A stretch of DNA of 64,000 nt from Enterobacterales bacterium CwR94. GTDB lineage: Bacteria; Pseudomonadota; Gammaproteobacteria; Enterobacterales; Enterobacteriaceae. A program made the position numbers and the translations under genes. A model generated the notes under the pieces. The model was not told where the DNA came from. It saw only the letters and a list, made by a program, of their open reading frames with translations, and did no database searches. Position 1 is the stretch's first letter; each line of letters begins with the position of its first letter. The stretch lies in contig KZ478061.1 of assembly GCA_002837195.1 (NCBI GenBank), positions 42,285-106,284 of the forward strand, given 5' to 3'. Of the stretch, positions 56,037-64,000 are shown piece after piece.

Positions 56037-56837
56037 ATGCCTAACTCTTTAACTCCCAAAACTGACGTTATTGCTCATAATCGCCGCATCTGGAATCAGC
56101 AGGCGCAGCAACAGTGCGCCTGGTCACAACCGGTCAGTGCTGACATTATCGCCTCTGCCAAAGCAGGCCAATGGAAAATTCACCTGACGCCCGGTAACCT
56201 TCCCGATCACTGGTTACCTGATGTGCGTGGGCTGCGTATTTTATGCCTGGCTTCAGCAGGCGGTCAGCAGGCTCCGGTGCTTGCCGCTGCAGGTGCTGAA
56301 GTGACCGTATTGGATTTATCCGCAGAGCAACTGGCGCATGACGACAGCGTTGCCAGGCGAGATGGCTTAACCCTCAGGCTGGTTGAGGGAGATATGCGCG
56401 ACCTCTCTCTTTTCGCTGACGCCGCGTTTGATTGCATCGTGCACCCGATTTCCAACCAGTATGTGCCCGATATTCGTCCCGTGTGGCAGGAATGTTTCCG
56501 CGTATTGCGCAGCGGCGGCAAACTGCTCTCCAGCTTTTTCAATCCGGTCGTGTTTGTTGGCGATCGCGCGCCAGAGTATGCGGAACAAGGCGTTATCCGC
56601 CCACGGTTTCGCCTACCTTATTCCGACCTGACCGATTTAACCGCCCAGGCGTTAGCTGAAAAAAGCCAGCGCGGTGAAGCGCTGACTTTTGGCCATTCCC
56701 TCAGTGAACAGATCGGTGGCCAACTGGAAGCTGGATTTAGGCTGGCGGGATTTTATGAGGACAACCAACCGCATCCGCGCTTTCTGATCGAGCATTATTT
56801 GCCCTCGTTTATTGCCACTTACGCCCTTAAGCCTTAA
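56037..56837 (+). CDS. Class I SAM-dependent methyltransferase
   Basis: The product is 266 residues from the ATG at 56037, with AGGAAAATAAG upstream. The SAM-binding fold shows RILCLASAGGQQAPVLAAAGA, VTVLDLSAEQL (acidic end of strand 2), VEGDMRDLSLFADAAFDCIV and FRVLRSGGKLL. It resembles UbiE-like small-molecule methyltransferases common in enterobacteria; the substrate is unknown. It stands alone, followed by two hairpins that point to the opposite strand. Confidence 0.9.
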   Translation: MPNSLTPKTDVIAHNRRIWNQQAQQQCAWSQPVSADIIASAKAGQWKIHLTPGNLPDHWLPDVRGLRILCLASAGGQQAPVLAAAGAEVTVLDLSAEQLAHDDSVARRDGLTLRLVEGDMRDLSLFADAAFDCIVHPISNQYVPDIRPVWQECFRVLRSGGKLLSSFFNPVVFVGDRAPEYAEQGVIRPRFRLPYSDLTDLTAQALAEKSQRGEALTFGHSLSEQIGGQLEAGFRLAGFYEDNQPHPRFLIEHYLPSFIATYALKP

Positions 56838-57155
56838 TTCGATAAAACAAATTGCCTTTGATCTTTCAGAGATCAAAGGCAAAAAAAAACCGCCTTGCGG
56901 CGGTTACGACATTACTTTTATTGCTTTTTTAGATTTGTTGGAATACCTGACTATTTCACTCAAGTATTCCTGAAAATTCAATGAGATACAATCCCCTCAT
57001 AAAACGCATGGTACCCGCCCAGTGAAATAATGTCCAGTTCCCGTGGTAGCGAATTGTGCGATCCCTCATAAATCATACCGTTACTCTTACAGGCCAGGTC
57101 GAGGCAGGATATAGTCGATACGTCTTGCAAAACCGCTCTCTGAACACGTGGTTGA
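56838..57155. other. Gap with minus-strand terminators
   Basis: GCCTTTGATCT (56854-56864) pairs with AGATCAAAGGC (56870-56880), and AACCGCC (56888-56894) with GGCGGTT (56899-56905), with nine A between them. On the minus strand the second hairpin is followed by T9, so leftward transcription ends here. The first may end the methyltransferase transcript, though it lacks a T run on the plus strand. To the right, to 57155, there is no recognised gene; GGAATAC and GTATTCC at about 56940-56970 form another inverted repeat. Confidence 0.6.
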
Positions 57156-58172
57156 ATGAAAAAATTTTCCCTCAAGCAAATCGCCGCACAATCCGGACTC
57201 AGTCTGGCCACCATTGATCGTGCGCTACACCAACGGGGCAATGTTCACCCGCAAACATTGCAACGTATTGAACAAGCACAAGCAGACCTGGAATTACTGC
57301 AGAAAGCCAGCCTCGCGCAAGGGCGCACACTGTGGTTTGATGTGGTGATGCACACCCCTACACGCTTTAGTGATATCGTCCGTGACGCCTTTATCAGTCA
57401 GATAGCCAGCTTTGCATCCTTTCGTATCCAGATACGCTTCCATTGCCGCGAAAATATGACCCTGGCAGAGCTTAATGCCTTATTGAAGAAATGCGCCGTC
57501 GATAGTCACGGCATTATTTTAAAAGCCTTGTATGCACCAGCATTGGTTTCCACTATCGATACGTTGGTCAAGCAGCATGTTCCCGTTATCACGCTGGTCA
57601 CCGATATTCCGGGCAGTGCACGATTGCGCTACATAGGCATGGATAATTTTAATGCGGGCAAAGTGGCGGCGTTAATGATGGCCAAATGGCATCACTCGCC
57701 CAACGCGACTATCGCCGCGGTCACGGGAGATGCCGGGTTTACAGGAGAACAAGAGCGTATTTGCGGCTTTCAGGCTGGCATTCAGGAATATGCCCCCCAC
57801 TTTTCAGTGCAAGTTGTCTCCGGCGGTTTCGGCTTAAATCCACTGATGTACCAGTTCGTCAGTCAATTTCTCACTGAACACCCCACCATCAATGCCGTGT
57901 ATACCGTGGGCGGCGGTAATACAGGGATCTTGCAGGCTTTTGCAACCCATAGTCGGGAAATCAGTACCTTTATTAGCCACGATCTGGACCGAGAAAACCG
58001 CGCTCTTATGCAGGCAGGTAAGATCGATGTCTTGATCGAGCATAATTTGCAACTCGATGCACAGAATGCATTGCGGGCATTGTTACAGTTTCATCATTTC
58101 ATTCCACAGACGGAGAATGCCGTCCCTTATTCCCCCATCAATATCATCACCGCCATCAATATGTCGGTGTAA
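57156..58172 (+). CDS. LacI-family regulator with a sugar-binding domain
   Basis: The 338-residue protein has an N-terminal LacI helix-turn-helix (MKKFSLKQIAAQSGLSLATI then DRALHQRGNV) and a periplasmic-binding-like domain with GIILKALYAPALVSTIDTLV, VITLVTDIPGSARLRYIGMD and YTVGGGNTGILQAF. This is the subgroup whose sensor resembles ribose/inositol-binding proteins. No sugar gene is beside it, so its target is unknown. Confidence 0.9.
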   Translation: MKKFSLKQIAAQSGLSLATIDRALHQRGNVHPQTLQRIEQAQADLELLQKASLAQGRTLWFDVVMHTPTRFSDIVRDAFISQIASFASFRIQIRFHCRENMTLAELNALLKKCAVDSHGIILKALYAPALVSTIDTLVKQHVPVITLVTDIPGSARLRYIGMDNFNAGKVAALMMAKWHHSPNATIAAVTGDAGFTGEQERICGFQAGIQEYAPHFSVQVVSGGFGLNPLMYQFVSQFLTEHPTINAVYTVGGGNTGILQAFATHSREISTFISHDLDRENRALMQAGKIDVLIEHNLQLDAQNALRALLQFHHFIPQTENAVPYSPINIITAINMSV

Positions 58173-58410
58173 ACCATTCTGTTTAAGACAATTCCTACCA
58201 ACGCAACATCAAACTGCAATGGCTTTATTTTCTCTATTTTTCAATCGGTAAGCCTTAAAGCCGTTGAAACAGAGCCCTCTTTGCGCTGCACGCGCCCCCT
58301 ACTTAAGAAGGGTTGTCGCTCATAGCAACTGAACGTAGCATGATTGATTGATTCCTGACGGAACAGGTTGTTTTCAAAGGAAGCGCCTCACAAATTAAAA
58401 GGGTATAAAA

Positions 58411-58725
58411 ATGAAAAAGTACTTTGCGGCTTCGGCACTTGTCTTAACGCTCGCGGGATGTACCACAATGAAAACGGACCAGGCTATTCCGTTGCTGCAA
58501 GCTGAAACGGCTAAAATGCTGGGTCTGGCGTCTTCTGATGAAATCACCGTCACGCAAGTTAATGGCGCAGCACCTGATGCATTGGGCGGTCAAAAACTGA
58601 ATTACCGTGCCACTACTGACAAAGGGCGTATTTTTGATTGCTCATCTTTGATGATGCCAGGCCTGCTTCTTAGCCCAGCATCACTGAGCACACCGACGTG
58701 TACGCCTGTGGTCACGCACAAATAA
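58411..58725 (+). CDS. Small lipoprotein
   Basis: The 104-residue protein starts MKKYFAASALVLTLAGCTTM with lipobox LAGC and Thr at +2, pointing to the outer membrane. The rest is a small soluble domain with two Cys (FDCSS and TPTCTP) that may pair. I do not recognise a family. AAAAGGG precedes the ATG. Confidence 0.85.
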   Translation: MKKYFAASALVLTLAGCTTMKTDQAIPLLQAETAKMLGLASSDEITVTQVNGAAPDALGGQKLNYRATTDKGRIFDCSSLMMPGLLLSPASLSTPTCTPVVTHK

Positions 58726-58733
58726 GCATCCTT

Positions 58734-58772
58734 AGAGCGTTATTTTTCATGTTGTCAGTAACGCTCTTCTCC
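58734..58772. terminator. Hairpin between the lipoprotein gene and the convergent regulator
   Basis: AGAGCGTTA (58734-58742) pairs with TAACGCTCT (58759-58767) around a 16-base loop, followed by TCTCC. Probable terminator of the lipoprotein gene. Confidence 0.6.
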
Positions 58773-58780
58773 CCTTCTCC

Positions 58781-59431
58781 TTATTCTTCCCTGCTTGCCT
58801 CCGTTTCTTTGTGTTTAACAAGAGCCAAAAACATCACCTCTGTCCGGCTGGTCACGCCAAGCCTTCGAAAGATATAAGTAATATGCTCTTTGACGGTCGC
58901 CTCTGCGATGCATAACTGACCCGCAATGCGTTTATTGGGGTATCCCTTCATCATCAACAGCAAAACATCCGTCTGGCGTCGAGTGAGGCCATATTCCCGT
59001 TGGATTTTCACGGCTTCACTGCTGATTTTAAGCGCGGGAGAATGGCTGAACCACAAAGAGCCTTGTTTAATTGCCGCAATGGCCTGAACAAAGACATCGG
59101 GGTGCTCATTCTTATGTATAAAGCCTTGTGCACCTGCTTCGCGGATTCGCATCTCCAGTGAGCTATCGGCATCGCCGCTGACCACCAACGTCACTATCTT
59201 TTTATTTTCTCTTCTCAGTGTTTTCAGTAATTTTAATGCCGTGCCATCCCCGAGCCAGAAATCAATAATGATAATGTCGGGATACCCTTCTTTTTTTATA
59301 CATCGCCAACATTCCAGCATCGATGAAACAACACGAACGCATTCATAGTGACACTGCGTTCTCAAAAAAGCAGCCAATCCTTTACCGACTAACAAATGGT
59401 CATCCACAACTAAAGCATACGTTAATCCCAT
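58781..59431 (-). CDS. NarL/FixJ-type response regulator
   Basis: The 216-residue protein has a complete receiver domain (ALVVDDHLLVG with Asp10/Asp11, phosphorylation site Asp57 in IIIIDFWLGDG, Lys107 in FIHKNEH) and a LuxR-type helix-turn-helix at about 146-205 (LTRRQTDVLLLMMKGYPNKR, AEATVKEHITYIFRRLGV). No sensor kinase is encoded nearby. It is divergent from the RcsA-like regulator at 59618, with an Rcs-box-like site between them. Confidence 0.92.
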   Translation of the reverse strand: MGLTYALVVDDHLLVGKGLAAFLRTQCHYECVRVVSSMLECWRCIKKEGYPDIIIIDFWLGDGTALKLLKTLRRENKKIVTLVVSGDADSSLEMRIREAGAQGFIHKNEHPDVFVQAIAAIKQGSLWFSHSPALKISSEAVKIQREYGLTRRQTDVLLLMMKGYPNKRIAGQLCIAEATVKEHITYIFRRLGVTSRTEVMFLALVKHKETEASREE

Positions 59432-59534
59432 ACCGTTTCTCTCTTTAATTAATCGGCCGTGAATATAAAGCGACTTTACTCCGTGTTAAACAAACCCCGA
59501 CCAATGTAGGGATAGATTGATCGTTTTTTCAGAA

Positions 59535-59548
59535 TTAGACTAATCCTA
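59535..59548. promoter_or_regulatory. Rcs-box-like site between the two LuxR-type regulators
   Basis: TTAGACTAATCCTA matches the RcsAB box TaAGaatatTCctA in 11 of 14 places and forms part of a TTAG/CTAA inverted repeat. It lies 70 bases before the gene at 59618 and 104 bases before the minus-strand gene. Confidence 0.45.
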
Positions 59549-59617
59549 ATACTGTGACAATCTCACGGTATTACCTCAGGTCAACTGTGAACGGATATCA
59601 ATAATAAGGATCGTGAC

Positions 59618-60262
59618 ATGAGTCTCAAAAGAATCATCGTATTAGATGATCATCCATTATACCTTTCGGGTCTTAAATCTGTTTTAAATGACAATCAAAA
59701 TTATATTGTTGTCGGCTGCTGTAAAAACGTGTCTGGTTTGCTGTATGCTTTAACGGTATGTCATATTGACATCATTATAATGAGTGAATCTCAAACCTTA
59801 TACGACCTGCCCTTAGACCGGTTCAATCGTGTCATCGGTGATAATTATCCTGATATAAAAATTGTCGTGCTGAATGGCGATCATGAATCACCACTGTTCA
59901 TGCCACATCACAAGCTCGATGCGGCTGCCAGAATTGATAAAACCATGAAAGCCGATGAGGTGCTGTCCATATTAGATACTCTCCGCATTATCCCAAAAAA
60001 AGACACCACCTTTAAAACACGTCTTCACGAGAAGCATCCCAATGAAGAGTTTCCAGCACTCTCGGTGCTTACTCAGAAATTCAAACTGAGTCGTAGTGAG
60101 CAAGCCGTCATTAAATATATCCAACAGGGGATGCGTGTCTCCCAGATATCAGCGCTGATGGGGAAAAGCCCCAAAACGATCAGTGCTCAAAAAAGGAATG
60201 CCTATCGAAAAATGAAAGTGGATTCAGACGCTCAATTTTTTATTCATTACAAAACACGTTAA
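59618..60262 (+). CDS. RcsA-like LuxR-type regulator lacking the phosphorylation site
   Basis: The 214-residue protein has a receiver-like domain that keeps the acidic pair (Asp10, Asp11 in IVLDDHP) and Lys108, but has Ser56 where the phosphorylated Asp should be (IDIIIMSESQT). The C-terminal LuxR helix-turn-helix is at about 150-210 (LSRSEQAVIKYIQQGMRVSQ, SPKTISAQKRNAYRKM). This plan resembles RcsA and other RcsB partner proteins. AAGGA precedes the ATG. The adhesin gene starts 80 bases downstream on the same strand, so it is the likely target. Confidence 0.88.
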   Translation: MSLKRIIVLDDHPLYLSGLKSVLNDNQNYIVVGCCKNVSGLLYALTVCHIDIIIMSESQTLYDLPLDRFNRVIGDNYPDIKIVVLNGDHESPLFMPHHKLDAAARIDKTMKADEVLSILDTLRIIPKKDTTFKTRLHEKHPNEEFPALSVLTQKFKLSRSEQAVIKYIQQGMRVSQISALMGKSPKTISAQKRNAYRKMKVDSDAQFFIHYKTR

Positions 60263-60342
60263 GGAGCATTAATAAGAAACATATTCAACCTTACTCATCA
60301 AAAACCCGTAATACCTCCCGTCGACACAGCGAATACTTTTAA

Positions 60343-63300
60343 ATGAAAATAAAATTAAGCACCTTCCTTTATGCTGGGGTGATCCCCATGCTTATTCCAT
60401 CCTTTTTAACGACTGCCGCAGAAATACCGTCTTTATCCTCACCCACCACACAGAGTGAGGCGTTGACTGAACATCAAATCGCGCAGGGACTTTCTCAAAC
60501 CGGCACCTTTTTAACATCAGGTGCAAACCTTTCTGACGCAACAAATGCAATGGCAGCGGAGCTAAATCAGCAGGCAAATAACCGACTGAGCTCGCTATTA
60601 AATCCCTTAGGGACAGTGAATGTTTCCCTTAATACGGATAAAACCTTCTCGCTTAAAAATTCTGCCTTTAGTCTGTTGGCCCCTCTCTGGCAGGACACAT
60701 CATGGATGTTATTCAATCAAACCCAATTGCATCACACGGATGAACGCACGCAATTGAATACCGGTTTCGGGCTGCGCTATATCACGGACAACGCGCTCTA
60801 TGGGGGCAATCTCTTTTATGATTACGATCTCTCCGAACGACATCGCCGTCTGGGGAGCGGTCTGGAATATGGGCGTGACTATCTGAAGCTCAGTGCAAAT
60901 TACTATGCGCGATTATCAGAATGGCGTGCCTCAACAAAAGTAGAAGACTATGATGCACGCCCTGCCACAGGATGGGATCTGCGGGCTAACGCCTATCTGC
61001 CATCATGGCCACAGTTGGGCGGAAAAGTGGCTTTCGAACAATATTATGGCGATGACGTCGCCCTGTTTAATCGCGATAACCGCTTACGCAATCCCTACGC
61101 GATGACGGCTGGCTTGAGCTACACCCCCTTTCCCCTCATGACAGTGAGTGCTGAACAACGCCTGGGTAAAGACAACCTCAAAGAGAGTCGGCTGGGGGTT
61201 CAGTTTACCCTCGGCCTGAGCACACCGTTGCACAAACAGCTCTCTGCAGACTCCGTTGCCGCAACACGCAGCCTCGCGGGCAGTCGACACGATCTTGTGG
61301 ATCGCAACAACAATATTGTTTTGGATTATAAGAAACAACAAACCATAACGTTGTCTATTGCCAGCGCCTTATTTGGTATGGCAGGTGAGCGTAAATCAAT
61401 GGGGGTAAATGTTACGGCTCCCCATGGCTTATCACATTTGGAATGGTCTGCGGCCCCCTTACTGGCCGCTGGCGGGCAGTTGATCAAAGGAACCACGCCC
61501 TATCAGCATGACATTGTATTACCCGCCTGGAACAGCGCTGGTACAGAAGCCAATCGCTATGCTCTTTCTGCCGTCGCCGTGGACACAAAAGGTAACCGCT
61601 CAGCACCGCAATACTCAACGGTGACCGTCAATCAACCTCTGGTGAATGCCGCCAACAGCCTTATCACTCCTGAGAATAGCCAGCTTCCTGCGGATGGTGT
61701 TTCGCAGCAAATACTGCGTATTCAGTTGCGAAATGATGATAGCCAGGTCGTCGATCAACCCGCATCTGCTATTACGTTTACCCTGGATTCGACACGCCCT
61801 CAGTCGCAAACACGATTTTCACCGGTAAAACGCATTGCTGAGGGGGACTATCACATCGTGGTGACAGCGGGTAGCGAGGAAGAAGAGATAACCCTGCATC
61901 CCCTGGTGGCGGGCATAACGCTCCAACCGGCTAACATTCAGATCGTAAACCACGTTGTTACTGGCGACATTTCACCGAAAAATACGGTTATGGCGGCTGA
62001 CGGTAAAAGCAGGCAACCTATCACGCTGTTTCTTAAAGATGCACAAGGTCGCCCCGCCTCCCTACGCGCATCCGACATAGCGCTGAACGTTGAATCGACG
62101 CTCGGCGCTCCGGCGGCACAGATTTCGCACTTTCGCCAGCAAGCGGCGGGTCAATATGAACTGAACGTAACTGCCAGTACTACGCCTGAAACACTGACAC
62201 TCACCCCTTCTGTTGGTAACACATTATTGCCTGCCGCACGCGTGACGCTGCAAAAAAGTGCCATTACCGGTTCTTTTTCCCCTGAGGCAACCCAACTCAC
62301 CGCAGATGGTGTCAGTAATCAGGAATTACGACTGACCCTGAAAGATGAAAATCAGCAACCTGCCAATGTGAATGCTGCAGATATTGGATTAATTATTGAA
62401 TCAACACGGCCATCGCCGGCGATCAAAGTCAGTGGATTTCGCAAAGTGTCGGCGGGTCTGTATGCCATGAATGTCACCGCGGGCAAAGTCGTGGAGACCG
62501 TGACGCTGAAACCGACGCTGACTGATAATATTCTGCCCACTGCGCAGGTGAAGGTCACCTACGGTGAATTTAACGCGCAACTGACACCGCTCTCCGCGAC
62601 ATTACCTGCCGATGGCAAGAGCGTGCGAACCTATGAACTCAGGCTCAGGAATGCAGAACTCTGGCCCGTTGATCTTCCACTGAACGAACTCGCCCTGCGT
62701 GCGGAGTCCAGTTTACCCACCCGAGCAGCCACCCTTTCTGAATTCACTAAAAGAGCGCCGGGTGTTTATCGATTTGACGTCACCGCAGGTCTAAAGCCAG
62801 AGCTATTAACCCTATTTGTCACCGCAAATACCAAAGAACTGGACCCCGTAAAACTGGAGATCATGCCCAGAGAACCCTATGTCCACTACTCCTCCTTAAC
62901 GCTTTCAGCGAGTGAACTGAAAGCAGATGGTAAAGACGCGATAACCCTCACTCTGGCGATCAATGATTTTGATAATGTGCCTGTTGATGGTATCGCAGAG
63001 CAGTTCAAGATCGAGATTTCGACCAATCACAACAAGTCCAATCGTTTACCTGAAATCAGCTCACTGCAAGAAACCAGCCCGGGCGTCTACACTGCAACCC
63101 TCACTGGCACACAGCCAGGGAACTTTACGCTGATGCCGGTCTATATTGATGGTTATCCCGATCAGTTTTGGCACCTTCGCCAGGACATCACCCTGACACT
63201 GGCGCCTGAGCAAGCTCAATTTGAATCATTAGTCTTATCTTCAAGTGATCATCGTTTCTCAACCAGCAGCGGTTTTCCAAAAACTGGATTTGTGGGTGCC

Positions 63301-63840
63301 AGATTTATGATGAAACTCACCGATGCAGCAAAACCTGAACATTTTGTCTGGCGAGTCGACCAGAATTGGTTAACGGTGAATAATCAGGGCGAAGTGCGAT
63401 TTACAGCAGAGCCATCCAGCGCAACCAAAAATGTCACTCTGACAGCTACTGCACCTTCAGGTTATCAATTAACCTACCGCTTTACAGTTGATAACTGGTT
63501 TGTTACAGCAGGGTACAGCAATCAGATGTCGTATCAGGATGCTGTCAATTATTGCTCCGCTAAACCCGCCGGTTATGCTCTGGTCTCTTTGGCAAATATC
63601 ACCACGGCCACACAGTATGCCGAAAGAGGAGAATGGCGCGTGGGTTACCTGTTTGGAGAATGGGGATCAATGTATGCATATGAGAACGGCTGGGGAACCA
63701 TTGGTTATTGGACTTCCGACAAACGGACAGACGACTCTTGGGAGACCATGTTTACCGTATCGGCTTCTGGGCCAGGCGTGACTAACTCTTCATCATTGGA
63801 TTACGGTGTTGAAGCGGTAGCCTGCCATCGAGCATTGTGA
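60343..63840 (+). CDS. Intimin/invasin-like adhesin (inverse autotransporter)
   Basis: The 1165-residue protein has a signal peptide (about 1-26), a helical linker, an inverse-autotransporter beta-barrel at about 90-310 (GFGLRYITDNALYGGNLFYD, RRLGSGLEYGRDYLKLSANYY) and five Big-1-like Ig domains, each opening with an ADG motif (QLPADGVSQQ, VMAADGKSRQ, QLTADGVSNQ, TLPADGKSVR, ELKADGKDAI). A further Ig-like part (about 960-1050) leads to a lectin-like C-terminus with two Cys (NYCSAK and VACHRAL) that may pair. No LysM domain is seen. The passenger would project from the outer membrane and bind host, plant or bacterial surfaces. Two regulators lie just upstream. Confidence 0.93.
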   Translation: MKIKLSTFLYAGVIPMLIPSFLTTAAEIPSLSSPTTQSEALTEHQIAQGLSQTGTFLTSGANLSDATNAMAAELNQQANNRLSSLLNPLGTVNVSLNTDKTFSLKNSAFSLLAPLWQDTSWMLFNQTQLHHTDERTQLNTGFGLRYITDNALYGGNLFYDYDLSERHRRLGSGLEYGRDYLKLSANYYARLSEWRASTKVEDYDARPATGWDLRANAYLPSWPQLGGKVAFEQYYGDDVALFNRDNRLRNPYAMTAGLSYTPFPLMTVSAEQRLGKDNLKESRLGVQFTLGLSTPLHKQLSADSVAATRSLAGSRHDLVDRNNNIVLDYKKQQTITLSIASALFGMAGERKSMGVNVTAPHGLSHLEWSAAPLLAAGGQLIKGTTPYQHDIVLPAWNSAGTEANRYALSAVAVDTKGNRSAPQYSTVTVNQPLVNAANSLITPENSQLPADGVSQQILRIQLRNDDSQVVDQPASAITFTLDSTRPQSQTRFSPVKRIAEGDYHIVVTAGSEEEEITLHPLVAGITLQPANIQIVNHVVTGDISPKNTVMAADGKSRQPITLFLKDAQGRPASLRASDIALNVESTLGAPAAQISHFRQQAAGQYELNVTASTTPETLTLTPSVGNTLLPAARVTLQKSAITGSFSPEATQLTADGVSNQELRLTLKDENQQPANVNAADIGLIIESTRPSPAIKVSGFRKVSAGLYAMNVTAGKVVETVTLKPTLTDNILPTAQVKVTYGEFNAQLTPLSATLPADGKSVRTYELRLRNAELWPVDLPLNELALRAESSLPTRAATLSEFTKRAPGVYRFDVTAGLKPELLTLFVTANTKELDPVKLEIMPREPYVHYSSLTLSASELKADGKDAITLTLAINDFDNVPVDGIAEQFKIEISTNHNKSNRLPEISSLQETSPGVYTATLTGTQPGNFTLMPVYIDGYPDQFWHLRQDITLTLAPEQAQFESLVLSSSDHRFSTSSGFPKTGFVGARFMMKLTDAAKPEHFVWRVDQNWLTVNNQGEVRFTAEPSSATKNVTLTATAPSGYQLTYRFTVDNWFVTAGYSNQMSYQDAVNYCSAKPAGYALVSLANITTATQYAERGEWRVGYLFGEWGSMYAYENGWGTIGYWTSDKRTDDSWETMFTVSASGPGVTNSSSLDYGVEAVACHRAL

Positions 63841-63873
63841 TAATCCGCACTATTCAGGATTTAATATGACAGT

Positions 63874-63900
63874 AAGGGCTGCGGTAGGCAGCCCTTTTTT
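63874..63900 (+). terminator. Terminator of the adhesin gene
   Basis: AAGGGCTGC (63874-63882) pairs with GCAGCCCTT (63888-63896), followed by TTTT. It starts 33 bases after the stop. Confidence 0.9.
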
Positions 63901-63958
63901 GTGGGTGCTGAAAGGTGAATGGTAATAGCTACATTATGAAAACATAAATTTCAGGCAC

Positions 63959-63981
63959 AAAAAAACCGCCATTGGCGGTTG
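63959..63981 (-). terminator. Minus-strand terminator of a gene beyond the right edge
   Basis: AACCGCC (63964-63970) pairs with GGCGGTT (63974-63980), with an A run before it on the plus strand, which is T7 on the minus strand. A convergent gene probably lies to the right of the window. Confidence 0.75.
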
Positions 63982-64000
63982 TAAATTCTAATACTGTCTG

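Noticed and set aside
56978..57241. 87-codon minus-strand frame overlapping the lacI-type start
   Set aside because: Half of it is antisense to the regulator and its start has no ribosome site.
1..64000. CRISPR array, rRNA operon or intact prophage
   Set aside because: No regularly spaced repeats, rRNA-like sequence or run of phage genes was seen anywhere in the window.

Overview
The window looks like chromosomal DNA of a motile enterobacterium. The flagellar order (fliDST, then fliE diverging from fliF-R), the rcsA-dsrB-yodD-mpgP-yodC-yedI-yedA-vsr-dcm-yedJ-mtfA-tRNA-Asn series and the protein sequences match Enterobacterales. The 211-residue RcsA and the thiamine and accessory genes suggest Erwiniaceae (Pantoea, Erwinia or Mixta), but the genus is an inference from memory and was not searched.

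Layout. 1-1075: end of fliD, then fliS and fliT. 1159-3150: cytoplasmic amylase amyA and, convergent to it, lipoprotein gene yedD. 3254-6240: a chemoreceptor with a likely sigma-28 promoter, overlapping a periplasmic sugar-binding protein that has no transporter genes beside it. 6329-9558: an accessory pocket inside the flagellar locus, with four small orphan genes and an RNase A-like toxin followed by a probable immunity gene. 9559-20900: fliE (minus) and the export/basal body operon fliFGHIJKLMNOPQR. 21228-22170: rcsA with an RcsAB box. 22276-24091: a second sigma-28-type chemoreceptor ending in the CheR-tethering NWETF. 24149-34564: dsrB, a Pmp3-type membrane peptide, yodD, mpgP, a frameshifted AraC-type gene, yodC, a yedI operon with two unrecognised Cys-containing small proteins, yedA, vsr-dcm, a third divergent chemoreceptor, a ribbon-helix-helix protein and yedJ. 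34877-36688: a phage-like ASCH-type gene, mtfA and tRNA-Asn. 36694-41130: a luciferase-like monooxygenase, then a TPP riboswitch leading tenA-thiZXY. 41203-43940: an ECF sigma/anti-sigma operon carrying a small catalase and a cytochrome b561, preceded by a matching ECF promoter. 43992-50754: a SoxS/MarA-type regulator, an Rrf2 regulator, a lone PhnH and a MarR-controlled tripartite efflux operon. 50825-54478: a CynX/NimT-type exporter, a LysR regulator and a Tat-exported amidohydrolase. 54499-55792: a Wzz/FepE chain-length regulator behind an Rcs-like box. 56037-58172: a methyltransferase and a LacI-type regulator. 58411-63840: a small lipoprotein, two divergent LuxR-type regulators (one lacking the phosphorylatable Asp) and an 1165-residue intimin/invasin-like adhesin.

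Two themes run through the window. One is motility and taxis: most of the flagellar export apparatus and three chemoreceptors. The other is envelope-stress and surface control: rcsA itself plus Rcs-box-like sites at 21228, 25340, 25361, 54499 and 59535, lying before rcsA, an unannotated stretch, wzz/fepE and the regulator pair of the adhesin. The strongest candidates for undescribed biology are the toxin/immunity insertion, the RcsA-like regulator/adhesin module, the tandem Rcs boxes over a possible minus-strand transcript, and the chemoreceptor/binding-protein pair.
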